Of a stretch of DNA of 64,000 nucleotides, positions 25,958 through 35,401 are shown one piece after another. The notes under the pieces were generated by a model that saw only the letters and a program-made list of their open reading frames with translations, searched no databases and was not told the origin of the DNA. The stretch spans positions 2,356,001-2,420,000 of the forward strand of contig NZ_CP019082.1 in assembly GCF_001956985.1 (NCBI RefSeq), given 5' to 3'. How positions within the stretch are numbered: the first letter of the stretch is position 1; each line of letters starts with the position of its first letter. Position numbers and translations under genes: made by a program. Source of the DNA: Paludisphaera borealis. Its GTDB lineage: Bacteria; Planctomycetota; Planctomycetia; Isosphaerales; Isosphaeraceae.

Positions 25958-28153
25958 GTGATGATCCGCCCCGTTGTCGCACGTCATGGGCTGGCTTTCT
26001 TGGTGTCGATCGTCGCGTGCGTCGTCTCGATGGAAGCGGCGTCGGCCGAGCCGCCCGCCAAGTTCGAGTCGACTCCCGGACAGTTCTTCACGATCACCGA
26101 GCCGATCACCAACGAGACGATCTCGAGGATTCGAGCGGCGACCCGTAACCTCGTCGACAAGAACGCGGCCGACGCCAAGGGCAAGAGTCCGATCCTGATC
26201 TTCCAGTTCCTCCCCGGCGAGACCGCGCCCGGCGGCAGCGACTTCGGCGCCTCGTACGACCTGGCGAGCGTGATCTCCAAGGAGCTGGGCGGTGCCAAGT
26301 TGACCGTCGCCTACGTGCCGCAGCCGCTCAAGGGCTTCGCCGTTCTGCCGGCGGTCGCCTGCACCGAGCTGGTGATGGGCTCGAACGCGACCCTCGGGCC
26401 GATCACGCCCGAGAACCAGAGTTTCGACCCCGCGTACCGCGATCCCGTGCGGTTCCTTGCCGTCCGCAAGACCCGCGAGCCCGACCTGCTGCTCGGCATG
26501 CTCGACCGGGACGCTGACCTGCGGCTGGTGCGATCGACCGACAGGTCGCTCCATTACGTGCTCGCCGAGAACCTGCAGGAATTCCGCAAGACGAGCGACG
26601 TGGCCGAGGAACGCCCCGCCTGGGAAGACGGCCGTCGCGGCGTGCTGACGGCCGAGCGGGCCCGCGAAGAAGGGTTCTGCAAGCGCGTGGCGGAAACTCC
26701 CGCCGAAGTGGCGCAGATCTACCAGATCAGCGGCCAGTCGTCGATCGACGACCCGACGCTCGGCCAGGTCGTCCGGCCGGTCTGGATCAAGATCGAAGGT
26801 TCGGTCGAAGAGTCGAAGGTCTCCTACCTCGGCCGTCGCATCGAACAGGCCCGCCGAGAACGGGCGAATCTGCTGTTCTTCCAGATCGACAGCCCCGGCG
26901 GCCTCGTCGCGTCGGCCGACGCCCTGGCCGACATGATCGCCGGGATCACCGATATGAAGACCGTGGCCTACGTCGACGAGCGCGCGACCGGCGTTGCGGC
27001 GCTCATCCCCCTGGCCTGCCGCGACATCGTCTTCAAGCAACGCGGCCGGATGGGCGACGTCCGGCAGATCATCACCGGTCGCGGCCGCGTCGAGGCGCTC
27101 ACCGATGGCCAGATCGCCAGCTTGAGCAAGAAGGCCGGATTTCTGGCGGCGAAGATGGGACACCCCGAGGCCGTCGCGCAGGCGATGGTCGATCCCGAGG
27201 TCGAAGTCGTCGAGGTCCACGATCAGGAGACCGGCGCGTCGCGGCTGCTGCTCCGCGATGAAGCCGAAGCCAACCCGGGCCGGTTCCAGAACATCCAGAC
27301 CCGCAAGGAAGCCGGCCGCCAGTTGACCCTGACCGGCGACGACGCCGCGGCCCTCGGCGTGGGCCAGGTGGTTCGCAACGAGGAAGAGCTGAAAGCCCTC
27401 TACGGGCTCCAGGGCCAGCAGATCCGCGTCGAAGGGCCCGGCTGGGTCGATTCGCTCGTGACCGTGCTGACCGACCCCTACGTGAGCTGGCTCTTGCTGT
27501 TCGTCGGCCTGTTCATGCTGGTCATCGAGCTCAAGCTCCCCGGCATCGGACTCCCGGCCATCACGTCGGCCCTGGCCTTCATGCTGTTCTTCTGGAGCCA
27601 CTACCTCAGCGGCACGGCCGACCAGCTCGAAATCATCCTCTTCCTGCTCGGCCTGGTGTCGCTGGCGCTTGAGCTGTTCGTCTTCCCCGGTTTCGGCGTT
27701 TTCGGGATGGCCGGCATCGTGTTGATGCTCTCCAGCATCGTCATGGCCAGCCACTCGTTCTCGTGGCCCACGCAGGAGTATGAATACCGGGAAATGGGCT
27801 ACACCCTGTTCCAGGTGACCATCGCGCTGCTGGGCGTCACCGCCGGGGCCGTGGTGCTGGCCCGCTACTTCCCGGCGATCCCCATCTTCAACCGGCTGAT
27901 CCTCAAGCCCGAGCCGTGGACCGTGGTCGAGTCCGACCCGACGGCCAAGCCGTCGATGGACGGCTACGACTCGCTCGCGTTCCTGATCGGCGAGTCCGGC
28001 CGCACGACCTCGCCGCTCCGACCCACCGGCAAGGCGCGGTTCGGCAACATGCTGATCGACGTCACCGCCGACAACTTCTTCGTCGAGACCGACTGCCTCG
28101 TCGAAGTCGTCGACGTCCAGGGGAGCCGGGTGATCGTCAAGAAGATGGGATGA
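25958..28153 (+). CDS. Long NfeD-family protein with two degenerate ClpP-like modules
   Basis: A 731-residue envelope protein. A signal peptide (to about residue 30) is followed by two tandem Clp/crotonase-like modules (about 75-150 and 275-370), a multi-helix membrane region (about 490-650) and a C-terminal OB-fold NfeD domain (about 665-731). Module 2 has the IDSPGG strand of the membrane serine protease, but the segment that normally reads like ASAGA with the nucleophilic Ser reads ERATGVAAL here. Module 1 reads LKGFAVLPAVAC at the same place. Both therefore seem to lack the catalytic Ser. Start is GTG 25958 or ATG 25961 behind GGAGGGAG. The stop overlaps the next gene (ATGA). Confidence 0.9.
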   Translation: MMIRPVVARHGLAFLVSIVACVVSMEAASAEPPAKFESTPGQFFTITEPITNETISRIRAATRNLVDKNAADAKGKSPILIFQFLPGETAPGGSDFGASYDLASVISKELGGAKLTVAYVPQPLKGFAVLPAVACTELVMGSNATLGPITPENQSFDPAYRDPVRFLAVRKTREPDLLLGMLDRDADLRLVRSTDRSLHYVLAENLQEFRKTSDVAEERPAWEDGRRGVLTAERAREEGFCKRVAETPAEVAQIYQISGQSSIDDPTLGQVVRPVWIKIEGSVEESKVSYLGRRIEQARRERANLLFFQIDSPGGLVASADALADMIAGITDMKTVAYVDERATGVAALIPLACRDIVFKQRGRMGDVRQIITGRGRVEALTDGQIASLSKKAGFLAAKMGHPEAVAQAMVDPEVEVVEVHDQETGASRLLLRDEAEANPGRFQNIQTRKEAGRQLTLTGDDAAALGVGQVVRNEEELKALYGLQGQQIRVEGPGWVDSLVTVLTDPYVSWLLLFVGLFMLVIELKLPGIGLPAITSALAFMLFFWSHYLSGTADQLEIILFLLGLVSLALELFVFPGFGVFGMAGIVLMLSSIVMASHSFSWPTQEYEYREMGYTLFQVTIALLGVTAGAVVLARYFPAIPIFNRLILKPEPWTVVESDPTAKPSMDGYDSLAFLIGESGRTTSPLRPTGKARFGNMLIDVTADNFFVETDCLVEVVDVQGSRVIVKKMG

Positions 28154-28974
28154 TGTTCCCCGATGCCTCGCCCGGCGACCAAATCATGCGAACTTTCACG
28201 AGATCGACCCGCAGGGAGACGATCAACAGCGTTGGATTCGCTTTCTGGCTGGTGCTCGCGGTCGTGACGTTCACGGCCGCGGGCTGGCTGACCTGGGCCG
28301 CGGGTCAGGCGAGGGAGGCGGCCCGATCCGCACAGTGCGTCGGCAACTTCAAGCAGGTCGGACTCGCTCTGCTAAATTACGAATCAACCTACGGCAGCCT
28401 TCCGCCCGCTTACGTCGCCGACGCTCAGGGCAAGCCGCTGCATAGCTGGAGGGTGCTGTTGCTTCCGTTCCTCGGCCAGGACTCCCTCTACGCGAAGATT
28501 CGGTTCGACGAACCATGGGACAGCCCGAACAACCGTGAACTCCACGCGATGCGGCCGTCAACATTCTTCTGCCCGAGCGGTCCCGAGGCCGCCGAGCACG
28601 GTTTCACGAGCATCCTCGCGGTCGTCGGCCCGAGGACGCTCTTCCCTGGCAGCGGTGTGCCGGGGCGGCTGACCGACATCCGGGACGATCCCGAATCGAC
28701 GCTGATGCTCGTCGAGTCCGACAACGCCGCGATCCACTGGATGGAGCCGAGGGACCTCGTCTGGGGTGACATGAGCTTCCGGGTAAATGACCGGAGCCGG
28801 CCGAACATTTCGAGCAAGCACGCTCTGGGAGAACATCGCGGTGCCCACGTCGCCACCGCGGCCGACGGCATGGCCTCACTGCCCGACGATCGGCCTCCGG
28901 GCGACATCAAAGCGATGCTCCTGATCGACGACGGCACGAAAGTCGATCTTCCGCTCGGCATACGGCGAGACTGA
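28150..28974 (+). CDS. DUF1559 prepilin-like protein
   Basis: A 274-residue member of the DUF1559 family that is vastly expanded in Planctomycetota. An N-terminal hydrophobic helix (FAFWLVLAVVTFTAAGWLTW) is followed by the type IV pilin-like stem QCVGNFKQVGLALLNYESTYGSLPPAYV and the family block HSWRVLLLPFLGQ. Next comes FFCPSG and the STLMLVESDNAAIHWMEPRDL segment. The usual GFTLIELLV prepilin cleavage motif is absent, so processing by prepilin peptidase is unlikely. The start at ATG 28150 overlaps the nfeD stop (ATGA), giving coupling; ATG 28186 is an alternative. It converges on the response regulator gene 12 bp away. Confidence 0.88.
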   Translation: MMFPDASPGDQIMRTFTRSTRRETINSVGFAFWLVLAVVTFTAAGWLTWAAGQAREAARSAQCVGNFKQVGLALLNYESTYGSLPPAYVADAQGKPLHSWRVLLLPFLGQDSLYAKIRFDEPWDSPNNRELHAMRPSTFFCPSGPEAAEHGFTSILAVVGPRTLFPGSGVPGRLTDIRDDPESTLMLVESDNAAIHWMEPRDLVWGDMSFRVNDRSRPNISSKHALGEHRGAHVATAADGMASLPDDRPPGDIKAMLLIDDGTKVDLPLGIRRD

Positions 28975-28986
28975 AGCGCCACGCCG

Positions 28987-29373
28987 TCAGTTATAAAACT
29001 TCTGCAACGCCTTGTGGACGACGTGGACGATCACGTGCCGGCTGATGGGTTTGGCGAGGACGGTGAAGGCGTGCTCGGAGAGAGCCCGACGCATCAAGCT
29101 GTCGTCGCAGTCGCCCGAGATCAAGATTGCGGGCAGAGCGCCGCGCATCTGGCGGAAGATCGCCAGGGTTTCGAGACCCGAGAGCCTCGGCAGGTGCATA
29201 TCGAGCAAGGCGATATGCACGTGGTTGTCGCGGACGATGTCAATCGCCTCTTCCCCGCTCTCGGCGAGGAACGTGCGATAGCCCTGCGGCGCAAAGATCT
29301 CGCGAAGCGTCTCGCGAGAAGCCGCATCATCGTCCGTGATGAGGATGGAGTAGTCCTGGATTGCTGACATCAT
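28987..29373 (-). CDS. Single-domain response regulator (CheY-like receiver)
   Basis: A 128-residue stand-alone receiver domain. The acidic pocket Asp14/Asp15, phospho-acceptor Asp58 (LLDMHLP), Ser86 and Lys108 (LAKP) are all in place, so it should be phosphorylated. There is no output domain, so it acts by protein contacts or as a phosphate relay. No histidine kinase gene is adjacent. The upstream 200 bp carry the terminator of the DUF1571 gene, so this gene has its own promoter. Confidence 0.92.
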   Translation of the reverse strand: MMSAIQDYSILITDDDAASRETLREIFAPQGYRTFLAESGEEAIDIVRDNHVHIALLDMHLPRLSGLETLAIFRQMRGALPAILISGDCDDSLMRRALSEHAFTVLAKPISRHVIVHVVHKALQKFYN

Positions 29374-29502
29374 GTACCGGACTCACGCTTGATCCGTCGT
29401 CGAGGATTCAATACGGGAGTGAGCTAAGCAATCCATGCGCCAAACGCACTGAACTGCTTCTCTCCATCAGAATCGATAGTAGCAAGTCAATGCAAGGCCG
29501 AT

Positions 29503-29552
29503 CTTTAAAAATTATCGGAGAGTCGCCGAAAAGCCTCGGTCGGCGCTCTCCG
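29503..29552 (-). terminator. Rho-independent terminator after the DUF1571 gene
   Basis: Read on the minus strand, CGGAGAG plus GCCGA pair with TCGGC plus CTCTCCG (29546-29552/29516-29522 and 29540-29544/29525-29529), followed by ATAATTTTT. It is the clearest stem plus T-tract of the window and ends the minus-strand block that starts at the acyl-chain genes, 28 bp after the DUF1571 stop. Confidence 0.8.
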
Positions 29553-29579
29553 AAGGCACCCTGCTGGTCATTTTGGCAG

Positions 29580-30890
29580 TCAGCGCGTCTTGGTCGGGCT
29601 GCCGCCCTGAGCGTCGCCGGCCGCCTTGGCGAGTCGGGAGAAGAGGCCCTTCGCCTCGCCCCAGCGTTTGTCGGGATCGAAGGCGTCGGCCGAGGCGAGC
29701 TGTTCGGGGTTGGGCTGGAGCTGGGTATAGGTGTAGCACTCAAGCAGCTCGCCGTCCTCCTGGTGCGCGGTGACGACGACGGGCATCAGCGACTTGGTGT
29801 CGAGATAGACCTTCCAGACCTCCTTGGTCGGCGTCGTGCGCTGGATCAGGTGGCAGGTCTGGTCGATCTCCTTGGGCTTTTCGAGGCCCTTGTAGACGAG
29901 CTTGCCGCCGGGAGTCGGGGCGCCGGCGGGAACCAGTTGCTTGAAGAGGTTGTCGAAAATCGTGTCGAAGCCGGCCTCGCCGATCGTGTGACGGCTGCTC
30001 CGCATGGCGAGCGGGCTGTCGATCGGGATCGACATCCGGGGGATCGGCAGCGCCGAGTCGGCCATGTTCACATACATCGTCCGGTCGTTGATCGCCGTCG
30101 AGTAGATGACCTCGCGCCCCTTGCTCGATCCGGTCGGCCACTCCAGCCGGACGGCCTTCGGCTTGCGACGGACGCTGAGCAAGACCGCTTCCTGGGGCTG
30201 AAGCTGACTGCCGACGCGCTCGGCGCGGGTGATGTTGACCTGATAGGTGGACATCTCTTCGAGCCGCTGCTTGGCCTCGTCGAGGATCGTCCGCAGCTTC
30301 TGATCGGGGTCTTTCGGCTTCTTCGCGCGGGGCGGGGCGGCGGCAAGCGCCATCGACTCGTTTTCCTTCGTCTCAGCCGCGGACGCGGCCTCCTCGCGCG
30401 GCTTCGAGGGCGCGAACGTCGGTCGTGGCGTGTCGGCCGCCGCCAACTCGGCGGGCGCGCCTTCCTTCAAAACCGGCAGGCTCTCGGGACGTCCCAGGGT
30501 GATCCGCACGCTCTCGTCGGTTCGGGCTTTGCGCGGACGGGTCGAGGCGGGCTCGGCGGCGGCGACGGGCTCGGCGTCCTCGGCGGTCTTCGCCTCGTCC
30601 GCCTCGGGGGCCGTCGAATCGCTCTTCGCCTTCGAGGCGTCGTTCGAGGCGACCATCGGCGTGGCGGGCGCGGGACCACGCGCGCCGGCCATGTTCTGGG
30701 CGTAGAGATCGTACGTGGGCTCGGTTCGAGGCCGATCCCAGATTGAGCCGGCCAGCGCGCTGGCGCTGGCTCGCATGGCGGCCGTGCTGGCGCATCCGGT
30801 CTCGAACAAGGCCGAAGCCAGCGCGACGAAAATCAGAATCCTGCTGGGAGCGAAGAGCGCCGCCCGTGCGTTGTCGATCGCTCGATTCAT
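29580..30890 (-). CDS. DUF1571 lipoprotein
   Basis: A 436-residue exported lipoprotein. ATG 30890 is taken as start (GAGAGGGAAACG just upstream); about 70 codons of open frame before it are not protein-like. The signal segment ends in ALFETGC, a lipobox-like site. Residues 60-210 are a Pro/Ala/Glu-rich spacer. The C-terminal half (from RTILDEAKQRLEEMSTYQV, through KPKAVRLEWPTGSSKGREV to LMPVVVTAHQEDGE) is the DUF1571 domain, a planctomycete family with a LolA/LolB-like beta structure. It is the last gene before a strong terminator and may belong to the acyl-chain transcription unit, with a 225-bp gap to the GH3 gene. A lipid-carrier role is only an inference. Confidence 0.85.
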   Translation of the reverse strand: MNRAIDNARAALFAPSRILIFVALASALFETGCASTAAMRASASALAGSIWDRPRTEPTYDLYAQNMAGARGPAPATPMVASNDASKAKSDSTAPEADEAKTAEDAEPVAAAEPASTRPRKARTDESVRITLGRPESLPVLKEGAPAELAAADTPRPTFAPSKPREEAASAAETKENESMALAAAPPRAKKPKDPDQKLRTILDEAKQRLEEMSTYQVNITRAERVGSQLQPQEAVLLSVRRKPKAVRLEWPTGSSKGREVIYSTAINDRTMYVNMADSALPIPRMSIPIDSPLAMRSSRHTIGEAGFDTIFDNLFKQLVPAGAPTPGGKLVYKGLEKPKEIDQTCHLIQRTTPTKEVWKVYLDTKSLMPVVVTAHQEDGELLECYTYTQLQPNPEQLASADAFDPDKRWGEAKGLFSRLAKAAGDAQGGSPTKTR

Positions 30891-31115
30891 CGTTTCCCTC
30901 TCCCCCGCCCTGGGGAATCCGCCCGTGGTCGCGATGACCGGGCGGCGGCCCTTGAGCCCTTGGCCTTGAATCGCCCCCACGCTTACCACAACCACGGCCG
31001 CGGGGCAACCCGAACCTGCTCGTCCAACGGGGTTGTAGCTCTTCCTTGAACCGTCGAGCAATACGCCTGGGGCCCTTCGGCCCGCGGGAGATCGCTCCAT
31101 CGAACCCCTCGAATT

Positions 31116-32810
31116 TCAGGGGGCGACCGAATCCAGAACCGAGAAGGAGTTGATCTCGTTGGTATCGGGGATCAGGTGCGGTTGCTTGTATTGTTCGACG
31201 GTTCCCCCGCTCCGGGCCAGACGTCGTTTCTGGAATTCGCCCCAGGCGCCGTTGGGGAGGCGGATCGTGCGGACCGGGCCAAGTCTAAGGGTGTCGCGCT
31301 TGCAGGCGTACTCGACGTTGAGCGCGCGGAGCTGCTCCTCGACGGCGGCGGTGAAGCGGTCGGCGCCCTGGGTCTCGGGAAGGTCCGAGGTCTCGACGAG
31401 CAGGCCGTACGACGGCGGTTCTCCCCAGATGGGAAGGAGCAGATACGACCGGAGCCTGATCCCCACGGCCCGCTGCGCCGCCTCGACCGCGGCGACCACC
31501 TGATGCTCGGAGAGCTTCTCGCCGGTCAGGCTGGAGAAGTGGGCACCCTTGTTCAGGAACTCGACGACCGGCGCCTTGCCGTGAAATCCCACGCACCGGA
31601 CGAGGTCGAAGATGTTGTAGCGATACAAGCCGCCGGCGGTCGTCAGGATGATGAAGTAGTTGCGGCCTTCGATGAGGTCGACGGCCTCGACCGTGTCGGG
31701 CTCGGCAAGGTCGCCCTGCTCCTCGGGGATGAACTCGAAGTAGTGATGGCGAATGTCCAGCACGCCCGCCGCCGTGCCGTCCTCGATCGGGATCGTCATC
31801 CGACCCTCGGACGCGATCAGGCCGACGTCGCGCACCGGCTTGTCGCCGAAAAACTCGGGATACCCGCGCAGGTAGGCGCGCATGGTTCCTCCCATCCAGT
31901 TGGAGAGGAACTCAAGGTTCGGCCAGTAGTCGCGAGGCAGCAGTCGGCCGGTCTCCTCGACGATCGCTTCGAGCCGCTTGGCGGTCGCCTTGCGACGGAT
32001 GCGGGTGCGGAACCGGAGCTGCTTGCGGATGTCGTCGGGGATCGACCACTTGGCGTCGATCGTGCCGTCGTGGAGGTCGCGGATCAGGGTCTCACGCTCG
32101 CGATCTCCCAGGCGGAACATGCCCAGGATCGTACTCGGGTTGGCGGCGATCACGGTGCCGAGGTCGCGGGCGATCGAGAACCGCAGCGCGACGTAGTATT
32201 TCGACTCGACGTCCTTGATCCGCGACGCGCAGGCCGGCATGCAGTAGGTGGTTCGAACCAGGGGGTTCTGCATCGAAGCCGTCAGCCCGGTGATCGCGCC
32301 GCAGGGGATGCCGGCGGCGGTCTGGCTCTCTCGCCAGTCGCTGGCGATCTGGAGGATCGGCCGCAAGCCGTGGTCGATCATGTTGGGGTGGCCGTCGAAC
32401 GCCAGGATGCCCCAGATGGTCCAGCCCTCGCGATAGTCCTTGAGCGCTTCGCGGGTGACGGGAATCGTCTTGGGCCGGTTGGTGGTCCCGGAGGTCATGG
32501 CGAACATGAGCACGTCGGTCCCGGCCCCGAAGAGGGCCGAGACGTCGCCGCGACGAACCCGGTCGATGTACGGCTCGTGGCGGTTGTAGTCGCCGATCGG
32601 CACCCGCTTGCGGAAGTCGGCCGGCGTGCGGATCTCGTGGAAATGGTGGTCACGGCCGAACTGGCTGTCGGCGTTGCGGGCGATCCGGGACAACAGGAGA
32701 TCGCGCTGAACGTCCCCCGCGCGGTTCGTCTGATCGAGAAACTCGGCGGCGAGCCGTCGGGCGCGATTGGCGATCGGCCGGCCCGCGAGCCGCTTGATGA
32801 AGTTGAGCAT
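31116..32810 (-). CDS. GH3-family acyl-adenylating enzyme (acyl-acid amido synthetase-like)
   Basis: A 564-residue member of the GH3 family of ANL-like adenylating enzymes, known in plants for joining amino acids to jasmonate or auxin and scattered in bacteria with unknown substrates. The ATP-binding TSGTTNRPKTIPVT and the later LTTAGGLYRYNIFDLVR plus FSSLTGEKLSE motifs of the family are present. Complete length. The gene follows a membrane hydrolase by 31 bp in the same direction as a ketosynthase/ACP/dehydratase set, which suggests that it activates or conjugates the acyl product of those genes. Acceptor unknown. Confidence 0.9.
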   Translation of the reverse strand: MLNFIKRLAGRPIANRARRLAAEFLDQTNRAGDVQRDLLLSRIARNADSQFGRDHHFHEIRTPADFRKRVPIGDYNRHEPYIDRVRRGDVSALFGAGTDVLMFAMTSGTTNRPKTIPVTREALKDYREGWTIWGILAFDGHPNMIDHGLRPILQIASDWRESQTAAGIPCGAITGLTASMQNPLVRTTYCMPACASRIKDVESKYYVALRFSIARDLGTVIAANPSTILGMFRLGDRERETLIRDLHDGTIDAKWSIPDDIRKQLRFRTRIRRKATAKRLEAIVEETGRLLPRDYWPNLEFLSNWMGGTMRAYLRGYPEFFGDKPVRDVGLIASEGRMTIPIEDGTAAGVLDIRHHYFEFIPEEQGDLAEPDTVEAVDLIEGRNYFIILTTAGGLYRYNIFDLVRCVGFHGKAPVVEFLNKGAHFSSLTGEKLSEHQVVAAVEAAQRAVGIRLRSYLLLPIWGEPPSYGLLVETSDLPETQGADRFTAAVEEQLRALNVEYACKRDTLRLGPVRTIRLPNGAWGEFQKRRLARSGGTVEQYKQPHLIPDTNEINSFSVLDSVAP

Positions 32811-32841
32811 GAGGGAGAGGACCCCCGTCGGATTGTTCGGT

Positions 32842-33951
32842 TCAACGGGTCATGGTCGACGCGACGTTCGTGATCAGCTCGGCCGACGGAACGCGGACGC
32901 CAGTGACGTTGTAGTCGCTGTACCGCGCCTCGGAGGCCTGGAAGGACGGCAGGCCGGCCAGGGGCCGCCGCGGGGCGTACCGATCGACGAACGCGGCGAG
33001 CTTGCGGGCGTAGGCTTCGGGCTCAAGCTCGCGGCAGCGGTTGTGCTTGGCGTCGGCCACCAGCCATTGTTCCTTGGGCTCACGGGCGCAGGCGAACAGG
33101 GCCTGGGCGATGTCGGTCCCGATGTAGGCGTCGCGCTCGCCGTGGATCTGGAACCAGGGGCGCGGCGCGAGCCGGGCCACGGCTCGCTCGACGCTCGGGA
33201 AGACGCAATTGAGCTGGCGCTGCGACTGCCTGCGGGCGACGTCGCCCAGGAACGAGTAGACGAACCGGGGGAGAATCGCCAGGAACAAGGCGTTGCGAAC
33301 GTAGATCTCGGCCCAACGGTCGATGTAGGCCGTCATCGTGCCGCGGGTCGGGAACGCGCCGTCGGTCACGACGCCCCAGACGTCGGCTTCGACTGCCCCG
33401 ACCAACAACGCCGTGGTGCCGCCTCGACTGACGCCGAAAAGCCCGAAGCCGGCCGGGTCGTGGTCCGGGCGCGACCGCAGATAGGCGAGTGCGCCGCGGA
33501 GATCGCCGACCTCGCGGTCGGTCGCGTACTGGATGGGCTCGTACGATGGCTCGACGGGGCTCTCGCCGTGGTTCCGAAAGTCAAAACTGAAGACGTCGAA
33601 CCCCTTGTCGCGTAGGCCGTCGATATAGGGGGCGAAGCTCCAACGATCGCTCAGGAACTCATGGCAGTAGACGAGCACGCCGGTTCGCGACGGGGTCCGG
33701 GCCTTGAAGTAGCTACCCGACAGCGCGAGGCCGTCCTCGGCCGCGAACGAAACCGGTTCGCCCAGGTCGTCAGGGGTCAGTCTCAGAGGCAGGAGGACCG
33801 GCCGTTCCACGAAAATCCGGGTGATGACCGGGCAGTAGCGGAAGACCGCGAAGATCAGGAAGCCCACCAAGCCGACCACCGGAAGCAGCGCGACGACGGC
33901 GAGGAAGTAAAGAAGGCTTGCTGCGCCAACCACGGATGGGCTCCAATTCAC
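32842..33951 (-). CDS. Membrane-anchored alpha/beta hydrolase
   Basis: A 369-residue protein with an N-terminal membrane segment (about residues 9-40, LLYFLAVVALLPVVGLVGFL) and a serine hydrolase domain. It has VLVYCHEFLSDRWS at the oxyanion hole, FDFRNHGES, GVSRGG with the nucleophilic Ser, an acid in HGERDAYIG and the likely catalytic His in AKHNRCRE. The fold resembles esterase/thioesterase-like S9/S33 hydrolases. Between the ketosynthases and the GH3 enzyme it could release or remodel the acyl chain, for example as thioesterase or transacylase; this is an inference from position. The C-terminal 40 residues are outside the fold. Confidence 0.87.
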   Translation of the reverse strand: MNWSPSVVGAASLLYFLAVVALLPVVGLVGFLIFAVFRYCPVITRIFVERPVLLPLRLTPDDLGEPVSFAAEDGLALSGSYFKARTPSRTGVLVYCHEFLSDRWSFAPYIDGLRDKGFDVFSFDFRNHGESPVEPSYEPIQYATDREVGDLRGALAYLRSRPDHDPAGFGLFGVSRGGTTALLVGAVEADVWGVVTDGAFPTRGTMTAYIDRWAEIYVRNALFLAILPRFVYSFLGDVARRQSQRQLNCVFPSVERAVARLAPRPWFQIHGERDAYIGTDIAQALFACAREPKEQWLVADAKHNRCRELEPEAYARKLAAFVDRYAPRRPLAGLPSFQASEARYSDYNVTGVRVPSAELITNVASTMTR

Positions 33952-34038
33952 AAGGCCCGAACCGTGGAACCAGGGGGCTCGGATGCGGCCCGCTCATGCG
34001 GTCCGCGGCCCCCAGGGTCGGCCGGGCGTGGTAGTACG

Positions 34039-35325
34039 TCAATCGGTGTAGCGTTTCAGGATGAGCGTGATATTCTGGCCGCCGAATCCAAAGCTGTTGG
34101 AAAGCGCGACGTCCACCTTCTTGCTCCGGGCTTCGTGCGGGACGTAGTCGAGGTCGCACTCGGGGTCCGGATTATCGAGGTTGATCGTGGGCGGAAGCAG
34201 GCCGTCGCGGATCGTCAAAAGGCAGACGATGGCCTCGACGCTGCCGGCGGCGGCGATCAAGTGGCCCATCATGCTCTTGGTGCTGGAGATCGGCACGGTG
34301 TACGCGGCGTCGCCGAACGTCTTCTTGATCGCCAGGGTCTCGACCGAGTCGTTCACGGACGTGCTGGTCCCGTGGGCGTTGACGTAGTCGATCTCCTCGG
34401 GCCGCAGGTTCGCTCCTTCGAGCGCCTCTTTGAGGCAGGCGATGGCGCCGCGGCCTTCCTCGTGGCTGTCGGTGATCCGGAAGGCGTCGGCCGTCGACCC
34501 GTAGCCGACGATCTCGCCGTGAATCCGGGCGCCCCGCGCCTTGGCGTGCTCAAGCTCTTCGAGCACGAGCATGCCGGCCCCCTCGCCGATGATGAAACCG
34601 TCGCGGTCGCGGTCGAACGGCCGGCTGGCCTGCGTCGGCTCATCGTTGCGAGTGGAGAGCGCGGTCAGGAGGATGAAGCCGGTCACGCCGAACGGATGGA
34701 TCATGCTGTGCGTGCCGCCCGAGAGCATGACGTCGGCGCAGTCGTGCCGGATCATCTCGTAGGCCTCGCCGATCGCCTGCGAGCTCGCCGCACACGCCGT
34801 GAGGCAGTTCGAGTTCGCCCCCCGGGCGCCGAAGACGCTCGCCAGATGCGCCGCGGGGGTGCCTGGCTCTTGCTCGGCTTCGCGAACCGCGTGCAGATCG
34901 GTGACCCCGTGGCGCGAGAACTCCTCGGTCAGCACCTTGCTGTTGCGACTGGTCTTGTAGACCAATTTGACGAACCGCGAGAAATCTTGCTGCCCCTCGC
35001 CGGCGCCCAGGTAGACGCCGAACCGGGTAGGGTCGAACCCCTCGGCCGCGACGTCCAGGGCCGAGTCGTCCATCGCCATCTTGCCGGCCGCCAGGGCGAA
35101 CCGGGTGTTCCGCGAATACTCGGTCCACCGCGACGCCTGGTCGAGGTAGTCGTCGAGATCGAACCCCTTGACCTCGGCAGCGATCCGCGTTGGAAACGTG
35201 CGGGCGTCGAACAGCGAGATCGGACCGACGCCGCTCTTGCCCGCGAGCAGCGCGGACCAGCTCGATTCGACGTCCCGACCCACCGGGGTGACCATGCCCA
35301 TGCCTGTAACCACGACTCGCCGCAT
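34039..35325 (-). CDS. Beta-ketoacyl-ACP synthase II type, catalytically complete (KS-alpha)
   Basis: A 428-residue FabF-like condensing enzyme that extends ACP-bound acyl chains with malonyl-ACP. The catalytic set is intact: Cys178 in LTACAAS, His318 in VNAHGTS, Lys350 and His355 in STKSMMGH, and the C-terminal SNSFGFGGQN. ATG 35325 has AGGAAG 8 bases upstream; the 44 extra codons before it are not conserved-looking. It lies 76 bp downstream of a second, degenerate ketosynthase. The pair plus ACP and two dehydratases differs from the housekeeping fab operon (no fabD, fabG or fabH), so a specialised pathway is likely. Confidence 0.94.
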   Translation of the reverse strand: MRRVVVTGMGMVTPVGRDVESSWSALLAGKSGVGPISLFDARTFPTRIAAEVKGFDLDDYLDQASRWTEYSRNTRFALAAGKMAMDDSALDVAAEGFDPTRFGVYLGAGEGQQDFSRFVKLVYKTSRNSKVLTEEFSRHGVTDLHAVREAEQEPGTPAAHLASVFGARGANSNCLTACAASSQAIGEAYEMIRHDCADVMLSGGTHSMIHPFGVTGFILLTALSTRNDEPTQASRPFDRDRDGFIIGEGAGMLVLEELEHAKARGARIHGEIVGYGSTADAFRITDSHEEGRGAIACLKEALEGANLRPEEIDYVNAHGTSTSVNDSVETLAIKKTFGDAAYTVPISSTKSMMGHLIAAAGSVEAIVCLLTIRDGLLPPTINLDNPDPECDLDYVPHEARSKKVDVALSNSFGFGGQNITLILKRYTD

Positions 35326-35401
35326 GAACGAACTTCCTGTAGCTGAAATCGACCCGAGCCGGCCCCGTGACCGCGTCACGCCGCCGCGACTCGATCGGCG
35401 C

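Noticed and set aside
25907-27754. 615-codon open frame on the minus strand
   Set aside because: Antisense to the long nfeD gene; the His/Asp/Arg-rich product has no ribosome site and mirrors codon positions of the real gene.
29361-30746. 461-codon open frame on the plus strand
   Set aside because: Antisense to the DUF1571 gene and runs through its terminator.
31176-32873. 565-codon open frame on the plus strand
   Set aside because: Antisense to the GH3 gene, which has clear family motifs.
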